DNA of 64,000 nucleotides from JBBSJZ01 sp041751935 (GTDB taxonomy: Bacteria > Planctomycetota > Planctomycetia > Pirellulales > Pirellulaceae), in assembly GCA_041751935.1 (NCBI GenBank), contig JBGSIA010000031.1:85049-149048 (forward strand), written 5' to 3'. Below the pieces are notes generated by a model. That model was not told the DNA's origin, made no database searches, and saw nothing but the letters and a program-made list of their open reading frames with translations. Of this stretch, positions 1 through 9,930 are shown one piece after another. Both the position numbers and the translations under genes were made by a program. Numbering within the stretch: position 1 is the first letter of the stretch; each line of letters opens with the position of its first letter.

Positions 1-945
1 CATGGCGATTCGACGTACGTCCCGATGGCCGTGCAACGTCCCGACTTCTGTGTATCCGCTGGCGATACGGTCTACTATGACGGGCAAGGTTTAGCACGAA
101 ATGTGCCTCAAGCATGGCAGGCGTATCAAAAAATGTTTGGTCTTCAATCAATGAAAGACTATTACCAACATGTCGGTGGCTACTTTATGAAGGACGACCA
201 CGACTATCGCTTCAACGACGCTGATCCCTACATGAAAGGTAAATGGGTTAACAATAAAAAGGCTGACCCCGGTGCGATTCTTACTGAAACCAAAGGTAAC
301 CAAGCACTTGACGTTGGCTGGCTAACACACGAGGAAGGTATCCGCGTGTTTAAACAAGTGTTTCCCATGAACGACAAGACTTATCGCACCATGCGTTGGG
401 GCCAAGGCGTTCAAATCTGGATGCTAGAAAATCGCGACTATCGCTCCCCAAATAACATGCCCGACGGTCCCGAGAAATCGATATGGGGAGCGACACAAAA
501 AGCTTGGTTGATGGAGACGCTGTTGGCCAGCAATGCGGATCATCGGATCATTATTTCGCCGAACCCAATCGTTGGCCCAGATCGTTTGATGAAGGGTGAC
601 AATCACGCGAATTTGAACGGGTTTTGGCACGAAGCGCAAGAGTTTTTGGATTGGGTGAAAAGCAACAAACTGACGAACGTTATCCTTATGTGTGGCGATC
701 GACACTGGCAATATCACTCGATCGACCAACGAAACGAGCGAGGCGTCCATGAGTTCAGTTGTGGTCCCACCAGTGATGACCACACGCAAGCAGTACCGCC
801 AATGTACGAAGGTGTCGAGCGACCGTATTCGGCCAGTCGCGGAGGATTCCTTAGCGCCCGCTACAAGCCCGAGGATCGCTCGCTCACCATCGAGTTCCAT
901 TCGATGAAAGGCGAGGGTTTATACCAAAAAGTGTTTCATCCTTGA
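1..945 (+). CDS. PhoD-like metallophosphatase, 5' end outside window
   Basis: Alkaline phosphatase D family protein, predicted to hydrolyse phosphate esters in the periplasm. The reading frame is open from base 1 (the codons before the ATG at 25 encode HGDSTYVP), so the true start lies upstream and the N-terminus is missing. Visible motifs fit the metal site of the family: CVSAGDTVYYDG near the start, KDDHDYRFND, the segment around PNPIVGP, and near the C-terminus MCGDRHWQYHS. The gene ends with TGA at 943-945, and 69 bases separate it from the next, convergent gene. Family is clear; substrate cannot be read from sequence. Confidence 0.85.
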   Translation, partial: HGDSTYVPMAVQRPDFCVSAGDTVYYDGQGLARNVPQAWQAYQKMFGLQSMKDYYQHVGGYFMKDDHDYRFNDADPYMKGKWVNNKKADPGAILTETKGNQALDVGWLTHEEGIRVFKQVFPMNDKTYRTMRWGQGVQIWMLENRDYRSPNNMPDGPEKSIWGATQKAWLMETLLASNADHRIIISPNPIVGPDRLMKGDNHANLNGFWHEAQEFLDWVKSNKLTNVILMCGDRHWQYHSIDQRNERGVHEFSCGPTSDDHTQAVPPMYEGVERPYSASRGGFLSARYKPEDRSLTIEFHSMKGEGLYQKVFHP

Positions 946-1014
946 ATGGATTCAATCCATGGTGATGATCCATCCGCCTGAGCGTCCCAAGCCGAACTCA
1001 AGAATCTCCGAGCA

Positions 1015-1440
1015 TCAAACACTTTTCTTGAGTCGTTGATGCTCGATTTGGTCCAGCGTGTAGACCTTGCCGACTCCCGCACCTGGACAGACCTCGCAGG
1101 TCTCTTCCCAGTCGCGGCGACGTTTCAGGTTACTGTCCCAAAATGGCCAAGTCCGGCATTGGATAGGCCGCGAATCGTACACCGTACATTTTCGCGTATC
1201 GGGGTCCAGTAAAATGCAATCACCATCAGGGTACTCGACCAAGCTTTTTTCTAAACCGACCTGACGCACGAACTTGTGCTCGAATGCGTCAACGTCCATT
1301 TTCATTTCTTTAGCCAACGCCGCGATCTCTTCGTCGCCAACCCAGACGAAACCTGGAGCTCCACTACAGCAGTCGCCGCATTGTGTGCAGGTAAAGCTTA
1401 GCCCGTCTTGGTACCAGGGTTGTCGTTTCGGTTTGGGCAT
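1015..1440 (-). CDS. YkgJ-family cysteine cluster protein
   Basis: A 141-residue protein with a CxxCxxCC cluster at residues 18-25 (CTQCGDCC) and further cysteines in CILLD, KCTVYD, QCRTWPFW and CEVC. This is the YkgJ/CxxCxxCC family, thought to bind zinc or an Fe-S cluster; its biochemical role is unknown. It starts 23 nt after the stop of the large PVC haem protein upstream on the same strand, so the two are probably co-transcribed. Start ATG at 1440. Family assignment is good; a link to maturation or metal handling for the neighbour is only inference. Confidence 0.85.
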   Translation of the reverse strand: MPKPKRQPWYQDGLSFTCTQCGDCCSGAPGFVWVGDEEIAALAKEMKMDVDAFEHKFVRQVGLEKSLVEYPDGDCILLDPDTRKCTVYDSRPIQCRTWPFWDSNLKRRRDWEETCEVCPGAGVGKVYTLDQIEHQRLKKSV

Positions 1441-1463
1441 ATTTGGTGATCGTTGAAGGAGAA

Positions 1464-4400
1464 TTACAGCTTGATCACAAAATCTTCGATTCGCTTGCTG
1501 CGGTCAATCCCAAGTATCACTCGGTGAGCACCACGCTCCAGTTGTACCGACTCCAAATTCCATATCGGTGTCGGTTTGCCATCAACCCAAGCGTCGATTC
1601 CCTCGCCAGGAATCTTCACTCCAAGAGGTCCGGCCTCACTCAACGATACATCAAAGCGAATAAAAGACGTCGGCGGCACCTCACGGTGCTGTTGGAATCG
1701 ATCCAGCTCGCTCAACGGGATTGTTCCATTGACGCGGCTGGTGGCTCCTCGCCATTGCATCAACGGGTGATCCGCAGCCACCGAATCCGTACTCGTACGA
1801 TTCAGCACTCGATTGGCTTCAGCAGAGTAAACAAGTGTCTCAAAGTAACGCACGATCGGCGTCGTCGCGACCGTAAACGCCGGCTCGCGCCCAAGTGAAC
1901 TCATGAAGGCGACAAGATCAACAAGTTCCTTCTCGGACAGTTCGTCAAGCACGCCGGTCGGCATGAGCGACTTCCCTGGCATCTCTTGCTCGATCGCTTC
2001 TGCTGCGATTTGTGTTTCCGTTCCATCAGCCAACCGTAAACGTACGGCTTTCTCATCCCGTCCGATGATGATGCCACTGACCAGCTTACCTTCATCCGTC
2101 AGCACACTGAGTGTCGTGTAGCCTTCTTTCAGTTTGGCGCTGGGATCGATCAGCGATTCGATGATGTAGTCCAGTTGTGAGCTGCCACCAAGACTGATCA
2201 AGTTCGGTCCGACAACGCCACCACCGGGACCAATTGCGTGGCATTGAATGCATTGCAGGTTGGCGCGGCGGTAGATCGATTCGCCAGCCGCAGCAGAGCC
2301 TTCGGCTTTGACTTGCGCGATTAAACGTTGTGTTAACTCTGGCGTCAATTTCCAGGCGGCGTCTTCCAGCTTGCCCGCCGCACGAATCGATGATTCCAAA
2401 GCTTCGTTACCGCCGGCGCTGCGAACTCGTCGCAGAACCAATCGCGCAGTATCCACAGGCAAGGACTGGTTCTGCAGTCGCTGGGCAAGCAAACCAGGCA
2501 ATTCTTTGCGGCTGACAATTTGGGAGACAAGCTCCAACAGCGAATCGTTCATGGGACTCGCTTGCAGAGTTTTTACTAACGGTTCGATTGCCGAACTTGG
2601 ACGCGATTGCACGAGCGAACGGATCGAGGCCAAGCGTAACGGCATGTTCTCGCTCGCGGCAAGCCGGTCAATCGTCGCCTTTGCCCGTGGCGATTGCAGC
2701 GCGCCGACTGCGACCACAATTTCGGATTGTAAAGTTGGCGGCGCCGCGTCGATTGCCTCGATCAACAACGGTTCAAGCGTCGGTGTCTTCCACGCAGCAA
2801 CCGCTGACGCGATCGCTCGAGCCAACGGTTCGTGCTTGAGAAGCGAATCAACGGAATCAATGCCCGCCGACAATCGTTCGTCAGCCGACGCTGGGACTAA
2901 ACCATCGCGTTGGGTTCGTTGCAACAACATCGCCAGCAGCTCGGCGCGGCGCTCCGGTGCGTCGACTTGCATCACACGGCTCAACAACTCACCGAACTGA
3001 CTTGCGTCGGAAGCACCAACGGCGGCAACGAGCAACTCATCACTGGTGGCTTGGCTCAACTGCTCAGGCGACAAACGATCCAAGATCACCGACGCTGCTT
3101 GAGGCGACTTCACGCTGTTAACTGCCAGCGTCAACGCCGATTCTTTGCCGGACCAATCCAATTCACCGCGTTTGGACGCTTCGATCCATTGCGATTGTAG
3201 TGTCGACAACGTTTGCCAAAGTGCAAAATCCAAGTTGTCGTCATCCAAGTTGTCGTCCAGCGGAAGCTGAGTCGCAGCAATAGCTTGCTTGGCCGCTTGG
3301 AGCGTCCCCAACTGACCGCAGCAAACGATGGCTTCGAGTCGCGCTCGCGGGTGGGGGTCGGTTGTCTTGGCGATGATCGCCTGTGTAAGTTCACGTCGAT
3401 CATCGTTTTCCGCTGGCATCGTTTGAAGCTGTCGCCAAATACTCCGCATCACCGTGCGAATGGTTTCGTCGTTGGTCAGACTGGGCTCTTCCAGTGCCGA
3501 CTTTGCCAATCCGACCCACGGTTCGCTGGTATCACTCGCCTGATTGGCCAGCCACAACAATTCGAGTACTCGTTGTGGTTTCTGTGGGTCCGCAGCCGAA
3601 CTCAGCCGACTGTGCATCGCTGAGAGAACCTCGGCGTGATCTCGCTGCCACAACTGTTGCCGAGCGAACTGGCGCACTGCAAGCGAATCGTCATCGAGCA
3701 AATCGAGCAGCCCATCCACGGATGCTTCGGCAAAATTTGGCCAAGGGTCCAAAGGTTGTCCGGGGAAAGAAACTCGCCAGATCCGTCCGTGCTTGCGATC
3801 GCGGCGCTCGTCGCGGAAGTCAACTTCACCGTGTTGAATAATGGGGTTGTACCAATCAGCGACATAAAGCGCCCCATCGGGTCCCATGCGTGCATCGATT
3901 GGGCGAAACGCGATGTGCTTGCTGGTGATGATCTCCGGTTGTTGGCGACTGATGTAACCGCTGGCGTTCGTTTTGACAGTAAAGCGACACACGCGATGAC
4001 TGCGAAAGTCGCTCGTCACTAGATCGCCGCGCCATTGTGATGGAACGTGAGAGCCGGAAAGAATTTCCAAACCACAGTGTTTCGGGCTGCCCGGATTCAT
4101 GCCCTTGAGCCAACGCGTCGCGCCGGGACTGGTGACAAACACAGCATCGGGGAAGGCGTAGTTGATTCCTTCGAAGTACGCACCATCGGTCACGAACGAT
4201 TCGCCTTGAGGATCGAACACGTGCCCCCAAGGATTGATGAAACCCTTGCAGACAACATCCAGTCGACCGGTGGACGGATGATAGCGCCAAATCCCGCCAC
4301 CGTCCAAGTGACGTGTGCCATCGGGAGTATCGATATGGCTGTGGATGTAAATCGACTGGTTAAAATACACACAGCCATCCGGCCCCCAGCGCAATGTATG

Positions 4401-4976
4401 AACAAGGTGGTGGGTGTCTTCCGTACCAAAACCAGAAAGAACGACACGTCGAGTGTCCGCGCGACCGTCACCATCGGTATCTTGCAGGTACAGCAGTTGT
4501 GTGCCTTCGGCGACGTACGCGGCGTCCTCTCCGTCGGGCAGAATGCCGGTCGGTATAAGCAATCCATCAGCAAAAACGGTTCGTGTTTCTGCAACGCCAT
4601 CGCCATCATTGTCTCGCAGAACGACAATTTTATCGTCAGCTTTTTCGCCTGGTTCGATCTGTGGATAAACTTCACTGCTGGCGATCCACAGCCCCCCGGA
4701 TGCGTCAAAATTGATTTGAATAGGCTTGCTGATGTCGGGATCTGCTGCGAACAAGTTAACATGTGCGAGCGGATCCGGCGTCATGGACTGGATTTCCGCA
4801 GCCGGATTCGGCTCGGGGATATCGGTTAGGTCGTTCTGAGCGATTGACGTGGTCGCAGCTAGCACGGAAGACGCAAAAACGGCGACTAATCGCGCCAGAC
4901 GGCTGGCGGCAGGCCCACTGGATGTTAAAAAGCACTGCGATCTTGAAAAACCGTCAAATGATATGAGATGTCTCAC
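1464..4976 (-). CDS. PVC-type membrane-bound dehydrogenase with HEAT repeats and haem c
   Basis: Large (1170 aa) exported protein typical of Planctomycetes/Verrucomicrobia. A signal peptide lies within residues 1-47 (hydrophobic stretch LARLVAVFASSVLAATTSIAQ). Residues about 50-400 form a beta-propeller-like sugar-dehydrogenase domain with repeated DNDGDGVAETR and DTDGDGRADTR segments. About 400-890 are helical HEAT-like repeats. Near residue 910 is one haem c site, CIQCH, followed by GPGGGVVGPNL, as in the PVC haem-binding domain. A further beta domain of about 150 residues closes the protein. It is predicted to oxidise a sugar or similar periplasmic substrate and pass electrons to its haem; the substrate is unknown. 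Confidence 0.9.
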   Translation of the reverse strand: MRHLISFDGFSRSQCFLTSSGPAASRLARLVAVFASSVLAATTSIAQNDLTDIPEPNPAAEIQSMTPDPLAHVNLFAADPDISKPIQINFDASGGLWIASSEVYPQIEPGEKADDKIVVLRDNDGDGVAETRTVFADGLLIPTGILPDGEDAAYVAEGTQLLYLQDTDGDGRADTRRVVLSGFGTEDTHHLVHTLRWGPDGCVYFNQSIYIHSHIDTPDGTRHLDGGGIWRYHPSTGRLDVVCKGFINPWGHVFDPQGESFVTDGAYFEGINYAFPDAVFVTSPGATRWLKGMNPGSPKHCGLEILSGSHVPSQWRGDLVTSDFRSHRVCRFTVKTNASGYISRQQPEIITSKHIAFRPIDARMGPDGALYVADWYNPIIQHGEVDFRDERRDRKHGRIWRVSFPGQPLDPWPNFAEASVDGLLDLLDDDSLAVRQFARQQLWQRDHAEVLSAMHSRLSSAADPQKPQRVLELLWLANQASDTSEPWVGLAKSALEEPSLTNDETIRTVMRSIWRQLQTMPAENDDRRELTQAIIAKTTDPHPRARLEAIVCCGQLGTLQAAKQAIAATQLPLDDNLDDDNLDFALWQTLSTLQSQWIEASKRGELDWSGKESALTLAVNSVKSPQAASVILDRLSPEQLSQATSDELLVAAVGASDASQFGELLSRVMQVDAPERRAELLAMLLQRTQRDGLVPASADERLSAGIDSVDSLLKHEPLARAIASAVAAWKTPTLEPLLIEAIDAAPPTLQSEIVVAVGALQSPRAKATIDRLAASENMPLRLASIRSLVQSRPSSAIEPLVKTLQASPMNDSLLELVSQIVSRKELPGLLAQRLQNQSLPVDTARLVLRRVRSAGGNEALESSIRAAGKLEDAAWKLTPELTQRLIAQVKAEGSAAAGESIYRRANLQCIQCHAIGPGGGVVGPNLISLGGSSQLDYIIESLIDPSAKLKEGYTTLSVLTDEGKLVSGIIIGRDEKAVRLRLADGTETQIAAEAIEQEMPGKSLMPTGVLDELSEKELVDLVAFMSSLGREPAFTVATTPIVRYFETLVYSAEANRVLNRTSTDSVAADHPLMQWRGATSRVNGTIPLSELDRFQQHREVPPTSFIRFDVSLSEAGPLGVKIPGEGIDAWVDGKPTPIWNLESVQLERGAHRVILGIDRSKRIEDFVIKL

Positions 4977-5149
4977 GGATACTCACAAGAGAATGAGATT
5001 GGTGTGTTCGTCAACAGTAATGATGTGGCTATAATAATAACGTCTTGATCGGCGGCTGGGGTGGCTTCCGAGCCGGGTCCAGATACTACCTGAGGATTTT
5101 CATGCTTGTTCTGCACGATACAAATACTTCGCCCTGCCACGCAGAGTCC

Positions 5150-6139
5150 ATGCGGGCAAACCACCAGCATAATTTGACACACCAGGATCGCCGGATTTCG
5201 CGGATTGCTCGCCGAGTTCTGCTTGCAGTGGCGGTGTTTGCGTTTGTGTTGCATGGTGGATTGACGCACAGCGGCTCTCAAGCGATGGCACAACCAGCCG
5301 CGAAAGCCAAGAGCAAAGAAGATCCCAAGCTCAAGCCTCGTTGGGAAACGATGAAGACCAAGGATGGCATTTCGATTCGTGCGTTCTACGCACCGTCCGC
5401 AAAGGGCAAGGACGCTATCCCAGTAATGATTATTCACGAGTGGCAAGGTCAAGGCAGCCCCTACGAGCCGTTGGTTAACGCGTTGCGTGCCGCCGGGTGC
5501 GCCGTCATTGTGCCGGAGTATCGTGGCCATGGAACGAGCCGCAGCTACACCGATAACACCGGACAAACCAAAGAATTCAACATCAGCACGATGAACAAAG
5601 GAGATATTGACAACATCATTGCCTATGACTTTGAGGAAGTGAAACAGTTTCTCAAGAAAGAAAACAACGCTGGCAATTTGAATCTGAATGCGTTGACGCT
5701 CATTGGAATTCGCGAGGGCGCGATCATGTCCATGCATTGGGCAGTGCGCGACTGGAGTTTTCCCAGCGTCGGGCGTTTGAAGCAAGGACAGGACGTCAAG
5801 TGCTTGGTGCTCGTTTCACCTGAGAAAAATCATAAGGGGTTGGCGATTGATCCGACCCTTCGAAGCGCCGCGATTACTCAGCTGCCGACGATGATTGTCG
5901 CCGGTGAAGAGAGCCCCGAATCGAGTGAAGCGAAGCGAATAGGCAAACAAATTGAGTCGGTCAAAAAACGATTATCGCGAGGCGAAGCCAAGGGCTTTCG
6001 CTTGGATATGGTACCAACGTCGCTCAGCGGCGCAGGGCTGATCCGCGAAGCGCCACCGGTTGTCCCTTTGATTGTCAAGTTCATCGTCGCGAACGTCACG
6101 ATCAGTGATGACTCGAATCCTTGGGTTGATCGTCAGTAA
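5150..6139 (+). CDS. Secreted alpha/beta-hydrolase (dienelactone-hydrolase-like)
   Basis: The frame is open from 5045, but the ATG at 5150 is preferred because it begins a basic n-region followed by a hydrophobic core (RVLLAVAVFAFVLHGGL) and an AMAQ cleavage-like site. The mature part has alpha/beta-hydrolase features: VMIIHEWQGQGSPYEPLVNALRAAG and VPEYRGHGTS, then a nucleophile-elbow-like LIGIREGAIMS. The elbow reads GIREG rather than GxSxG, so the catalytic serine appears to be missing and activity is doubtful. It is transcribed divergently from the PVC haem protein, so 4977-5149 probably holds both promoters. Confidence 0.7.
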   Translation: MRANHQHNLTHQDRRISRIARRVLLAVAVFAFVLHGGLTHSGSQAMAQPAAKAKSKEDPKLKPRWETMKTKDGISIRAFYAPSAKGKDAIPVMIIHEWQGQGSPYEPLVNALRAAGCAVIVPEYRGHGTSRSYTDNTGQTKEFNISTMNKGDIDNIIAYDFEEVKQFLKKENNAGNLNLNALTLIGIREGAIMSMHWAVRDWSFPSVGRLKQGQDVKCLVLVSPEKNHKGLAIDPTLRSAAITQLPTMIVAGEESPESSEAKRIGKQIESVKKRLSRGEAKGFRLDMVPTSLSGAGLIREAPPVVPLIVKFIVANVTISDDSNPWVDRQ

Positions 6140-6210
6140 CGTGCTTGCCGGCGTCCCTACAATCCTTCGCCACAGACTGTGGTATTGATTTGTCGACCAG
6201 TTACAGCCTT

Positions 6211-6262
6211 TCCGAGAAGGGGTCTGACCCTTTTACGTGAAAGAGTCAGCACCCTTTTCGGA
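6211..6262. repeat. REP-like imperfect palindrome
   Basis: A 52-nt inverted repeat lies 35 nt before folE. The left arm starts TCCGAGAAGGGGTCTGACCC and the right arm ends AGTCAGCACCCTTTTCGGA; 19 of 23 positions pair. The GGTCTGACCC / GTCAGCACCC core resembles REP/RAYT-type elements scattered in many bacterial genomes. No RAYT transposase gene is in this window. In the mRNA it would form a hairpin just upstream of folE. Confidence 0.55.
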
Positions 6263-6297
6263 CACAATCCGGTTTACCTTGCGGGAATTACCCATTT

Positions 6298-6930
6298 ATG
6301 GAAGCGACTGCAACCCAGTCCTGCACTTACGATGACTACGTCGACCCCAACGAGCCTCGTTGCGATGGCGTCGACTTCAAACGCATCGAAGCCGCCGTTC
6401 GAGTCATTCTCGAAGCGGTTGGCGAGGACCCGGATCGTGAAGGGTTGATCGAAACGCCCGCGCGTGTTGCGCGGATGTATGCAGAGATGTTCGCGGGACT
6501 TAAAAGTGACCCTGCGCGTCATCTAGCGAAGGTCTTTCGTGAGGACTACGACGAGATTGTGCTCGTTCGCGACATCAGTTTCTGTAGCATGTGCGAACAC
6601 CACCTGCTTCCGTTTACCGGTCACGCTCACATTGCGTATTTGCCCAGCGGCAAGGTCGTGGGGCTGAGCAAACTCGCTCGCGTCGTTGAGGAAGTCGCGC
6701 GTCGACCTCAGGTCCAGGAGCGGATGACGCAAACGATCGCCGACATGATTGAAGAGCGACTGTCCGCTCGCGGTGTGGCGGTGGTCATCGAGTCGACGCA
6801 CAGTTGCATGACGATGCGCGGTGTGCGAAAGCCTGGTAGCATGTGTTTGACGAGTGCGATGCGCGGTGCGTTTCGTGATGACCCCAAGAGTCGAGCCGAA
6901 GTTCTGGGGCTGATCGACCGCAAAGCCTAA
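6298..6930 (+). CDS. folE: GTP cyclohydrolase I
   Basis: A 210-residue type I GTP cyclohydrolase, converting GTP to 7,8-dihydroneopterin triphosphate, the first step of tetrahydrofolate or pterin synthesis in the cytoplasm. Family motifs are intact: PDREGLIETPARVARMY, DISFCSMCEHHLLPFTGHAHIAY, GLSKLARVVEE, VVIESTHSCMTMRG and the C-terminal SAMRGAFRDD. The zinc ligands expected from the E. coli enzyme are present as C99, H102 and C170. The next gene starts 12 nt after the stop, which suggests co-transcription. A REP-like hairpin lies just upstream. Confidence 0.97.
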   Translation: MEATATQSCTYDDYVDPNEPRCDGVDFKRIEAAVRVILEAVGEDPDREGLIETPARVARMYAEMFAGLKSDPARHLAKVFREDYDEIVLVRDISFCSMCEHHLLPFTGHAHIAYLPSGKVVGLSKLARVVEEVARRPQVQERMTQTIADMIEERLSARGVAVVIESTHSCMTMRGVRKPGSMCLTSAMRGAFRDDPKSRAEVLGLIDRKA

Positions 6931-6942
6931 CGGTCTGGCCTC

Positions 6943-9918
6943 ATGGATATTGAGCGACAACGATTGCAGGACGATTTGCGCGGCATCGCCGGTGGAGATG
7001 TCCTCTGCGATCATTTGTCGACCCAGTTGTACGCATCCGATGCGAGCATTTATCAAATCTCGCCGTTGGGTGTCATTCGGCCTCGCACGATCGCCGACGT
7101 TGTCGCGGTAATGCGATACGCCGCTGAGCATGGATTGTCTGTGCATCCACGTGGCGGCGGCAGTGGTGTTGCGGGCGAATCGCTCGGTCGCGGTTTAGTC
7201 ATCGATTTCTCTCGGTACATGCGCGGCATCTCGGTCAGTGCCGACGCCACGCGAGTCGATGTACAAAGCGGTGCGGTGCTCGCTGACGTGAACCGCGTGC
7301 TGTTCGATCATGGGCGTTGGTATGGTCCCGATCCTGCCACGCGAAGCATCACGACGCTGGGAAGCGTGTTGTCGGTGAACGCATCGGGCAGCCACTACCT
7401 ACGCAGTGGTGCCGCACGGAACACGGTTGAATCGATGCGGATCGTAACCAGTGACGGCGAGGTGATCACGGTCAGCAAGCACTTGCCCAGCGAACGTTCG
7501 ACTGCCGGTCGACTCGCACGCGGGTTAACTGAAATTCAGAATCGTTTCGCGACATTGATTCAAACTCAACAGACCGCGCCTCCATCGCGCGGAGGATACC
7601 GGTTTGACGATATCTTCAGCGACGATGGCAGTGTCGATTTAGCGAAGTTTCTCGTTGGCACTCAGGGTACCTTGGCTGTCATCGTTGACGCGACGCTGCG
7701 CACCGAAAACATTCCGTTGCACCGGGGTGTGATCCTGTTGTTCTTTCATCGACTGGATTCCGCCGCTCGCGCCGCAGTTGCCGCCAATCGACATGGTATC
7801 GTCGCCTGTGACTTGATGGATCGACGCCTGTTACAAATCGCTCGGGAAACGGAATCACGCTTTGATGGACTTTTGCCGCGTGAAGCCGAAGCGATGTTGC
7901 TGATCGAAGTCCAAGGCGACTCGCTTGACGATGTCCATGATCGCTTAGCGAGTGTGCGACGCGACTTGACCCGTGGTGCAGACAACGCATTCGCGACGTT
8001 GGAAACGATCGAGCAGAGCGAACGCGACTTATACTGGGCGCTCTCGCGTCGAGTCATTCCGCGATTGTACCGAGTGAAGGGAAGCCAAGCTCCGTTGCCC
8101 TTCACCGAGGATGTTGCCGTTCCACCACAACGTTTGCCGGAAGTTCTCACAGCGATTCAAGATATCCTTAAACGCAACCAGACCACTGCGACATTCTTTG
8201 CTCACGCCGGACACGGACACCTGCACGTACGCCCGTTTTTGGACCTAGGCAACACCACCGATCGCGCTCGGTTGCGGGAAATCGCTGAGGAAATCGCAGT
8301 CGCGGTCTGGGCACACGATGGCCAAATCAGTGTCGAGCATGCCGCAGGTTTGAGCCGCTCGTTCTTGCTGCCTAAACAGTACGGTGAATTATGGCAGGCG
8401 ATGGGGCAAGTGAAGCGGTTATTCGATCCGTTGCATCGGTTGAACCCTGGCAAACTTTTCGGCGCGATTCTGCAAAAGCCAGATGAAAACCTGCGACCAG
8501 CGAACCAAACGATTGAAATTGCTTCCGGCGTGCGAACGATTTCTGAGGCTGATGCAGAGACGCAACAAACCGCGTTGCGAGTGGGCCAGCCTGTGCCACG
8601 TTTGCCAGTACTGCAGCATTGGCCTGCCGGAGCGAGTGTTTCGCAAGTTGCTCGTGCGTGCAACGGTTGCGGCCGTTGTCGGACGACAGCCGACACCGAA
8701 CGTCAGTGCCCGGTGTTCCGCGCCTCGCCCCGTGAAGAGGCAACGCCGCGCGCGAAGGCGAATATCTTGCGCGGTGTGCTCAGCGGCCAGATTCCAGTGA
8801 TGGATCTTGCCGATGACCGTGCCAAAGCGATCGCGGATCTGTGTTTCAATTGCCACCAATGTCGCGTGGATTGTCCAGCGTCCGTTGATATCCCCAAAAT
8901 TGTCGGCGAGCTAAAAGCACAGTACGTGGCAACCAACGGATTGCCGATGTCCGATTTGCTGCTGGGGCGAATCGATTCCGTCGCCGCAGTCGCCTCACAC
9001 GTTCCCTGGATCGCAAACCCGCTGATCCGCAATCCGCTTGCGCGTTGGATCGCCGAGCGATTGTTTGGTTTGTCTGCGGCGCGGGAGTTGCCACCGGTCG
9101 TGCGCGAGACGTTTCTGCGATACGCGAACCGCAGACGCTGGACCAAGTCAACGCCACACGGTGGATTGAAAGTAGCCTACTTCGTTGACCATTACGCCAA
9201 CTATCACGATCCCGATATCGGGCGAGCGCTGGCGGAAGTGTTGCAGCAAAACCAAATTGGTTTGTTCGTGCCTCCGAATCAATACGCCAGCGGTATGGCG
9301 CGAGTCTCAGCCGGCGATCTGAAAGGAGCACGACGATTAGCCCGAAAGAACGTTCGTTTGCTGGCCGACGCCGTACGACAAGGCTACACGATCGTGGCAA
9401 CGGAACCCGCTGCCGTGCTTTGCTTGAAACACGAGTATCCAAATTTGCTCGACGACGAGGAAGCGCACGTCGTTGCCAACCATGCCGAGGAAGCCTGTGA
9501 GTTTCTATGGCGATTGCATGGCGAGGATCGGTTATCGGTTGAGTTCAATCCGATTCCGCAAGGTATCGCCTATCATCAACCGTGCCACTTGCGAGTCAAT
9601 GATCCTGATCGAGTGACGACGATGCTATTGGATTTGATCCCGCAACTGGACGTCGAATCGATCGAGGCGGGATGCTCTGGCATGGCAGGCACTTGGGGCT
9701 TGCAACGAAAGAATTATCGCAACAGTCTACGGATTGGTTGGCCGTTGATCTCGGCGATGCGACACAGTGAATCACCGATGGCGACGACCCAGTGCAGCGC
9801 TTGCAAAATGCAGATCGAACACGGCTCCGGCCGCCAGACCCTGCACCCCATCAAGCTGCTCGCCTACGCCTACGGACGTATGCCTAAACTCGAGAAAGAA
9901 TTGTTCGCGACCACTTAG
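6943..9918 (+). CDS. FAD-linked oxidase / Fe-S / CCG-domain oxidoreductase (D-lactate dehydrogenase-like)
   Basis: A 991-residue fusion of a GlcD-type flavoprotein and a GlpC-type Fe-S subunit. Residues about 40-270 are a PCMH FAD-binding domain (RGGGSGVAGESLG, then ATRSITTLGSVLSVNASGSHYLRSG). About 270-510 are a FAD-oxidase C-terminal domain with FFAHAGHGHLHVRPF. Two 4Fe-4S motifs follow: CNGCGRC from residue 573 and CFNCHQCRVDCP from 634. The end carries cysteine-rich CCG-type segments (YHQPCHLR near 880, CSGMAGTWG near 910). Such proteins oxidise D-lactate, glycolate or D-2-hydroxyacids and feed electrons to quinone or cytochrome c. Exact substrate cannot be called. Confidence 0.9.
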   Translation: MDIERQRLQDDLRGIAGGDVLCDHLSTQLYASDASIYQISPLGVIRPRTIADVVAVMRYAAEHGLSVHPRGGGSGVAGESLGRGLVIDFSRYMRGISVSADATRVDVQSGAVLADVNRVLFDHGRWYGPDPATRSITTLGSVLSVNASGSHYLRSGAARNTVESMRIVTSDGEVITVSKHLPSERSTAGRLARGLTEIQNRFATLIQTQQTAPPSRGGYRFDDIFSDDGSVDLAKFLVGTQGTLAVIVDATLRTENIPLHRGVILLFFHRLDSAARAAVAANRHGIVACDLMDRRLLQIARETESRFDGLLPREAEAMLLIEVQGDSLDDVHDRLASVRRDLTRGADNAFATLETIEQSERDLYWALSRRVIPRLYRVKGSQAPLPFTEDVAVPPQRLPEVLTAIQDILKRNQTTATFFAHAGHGHLHVRPFLDLGNTTDRARLREIAEEIAVAVWAHDGQISVEHAAGLSRSFLLPKQYGELWQAMGQVKRLFDPLHRLNPGKLFGAILQKPDENLRPANQTIEIASGVRTISEADAETQQTALRVGQPVPRLPVLQHWPAGASVSQVARACNGCGRCRTTADTERQCPVFRASPREEATPRAKANILRGVLSGQIPVMDLADDRAKAIADLCFNCHQCRVDCPASVDIPKIVGELKAQYVATNGLPMSDLLLGRIDSVAAVASHVPWIANPLIRNPLARWIAERLFGLSAARELPPVVRETFLRYANRRRWTKSTPHGGLKVAYFVDHYANYHDPDIGRALAEVLQQNQIGLFVPPNQYASGMARVSAGDLKGARRLARKNVRLLADAVRQGYTIVATEPAAVLCLKHEYPNLLDDEEAHVVANHAEEACEFLWRLHGEDRLSVEFNPIPQGIAYHQPCHLRVNDPDRVTTMLLDLIPQLDVESIEAGCSGMAGTWGLQRKNYRNSLRIGWPLISAMRHSESPMATTQCSACKMQIEHGSGRQTLHPIKLLAYAYGRMPKLEKELFATT

Positions 9919-9930
9919 GCGATCGGCAGA

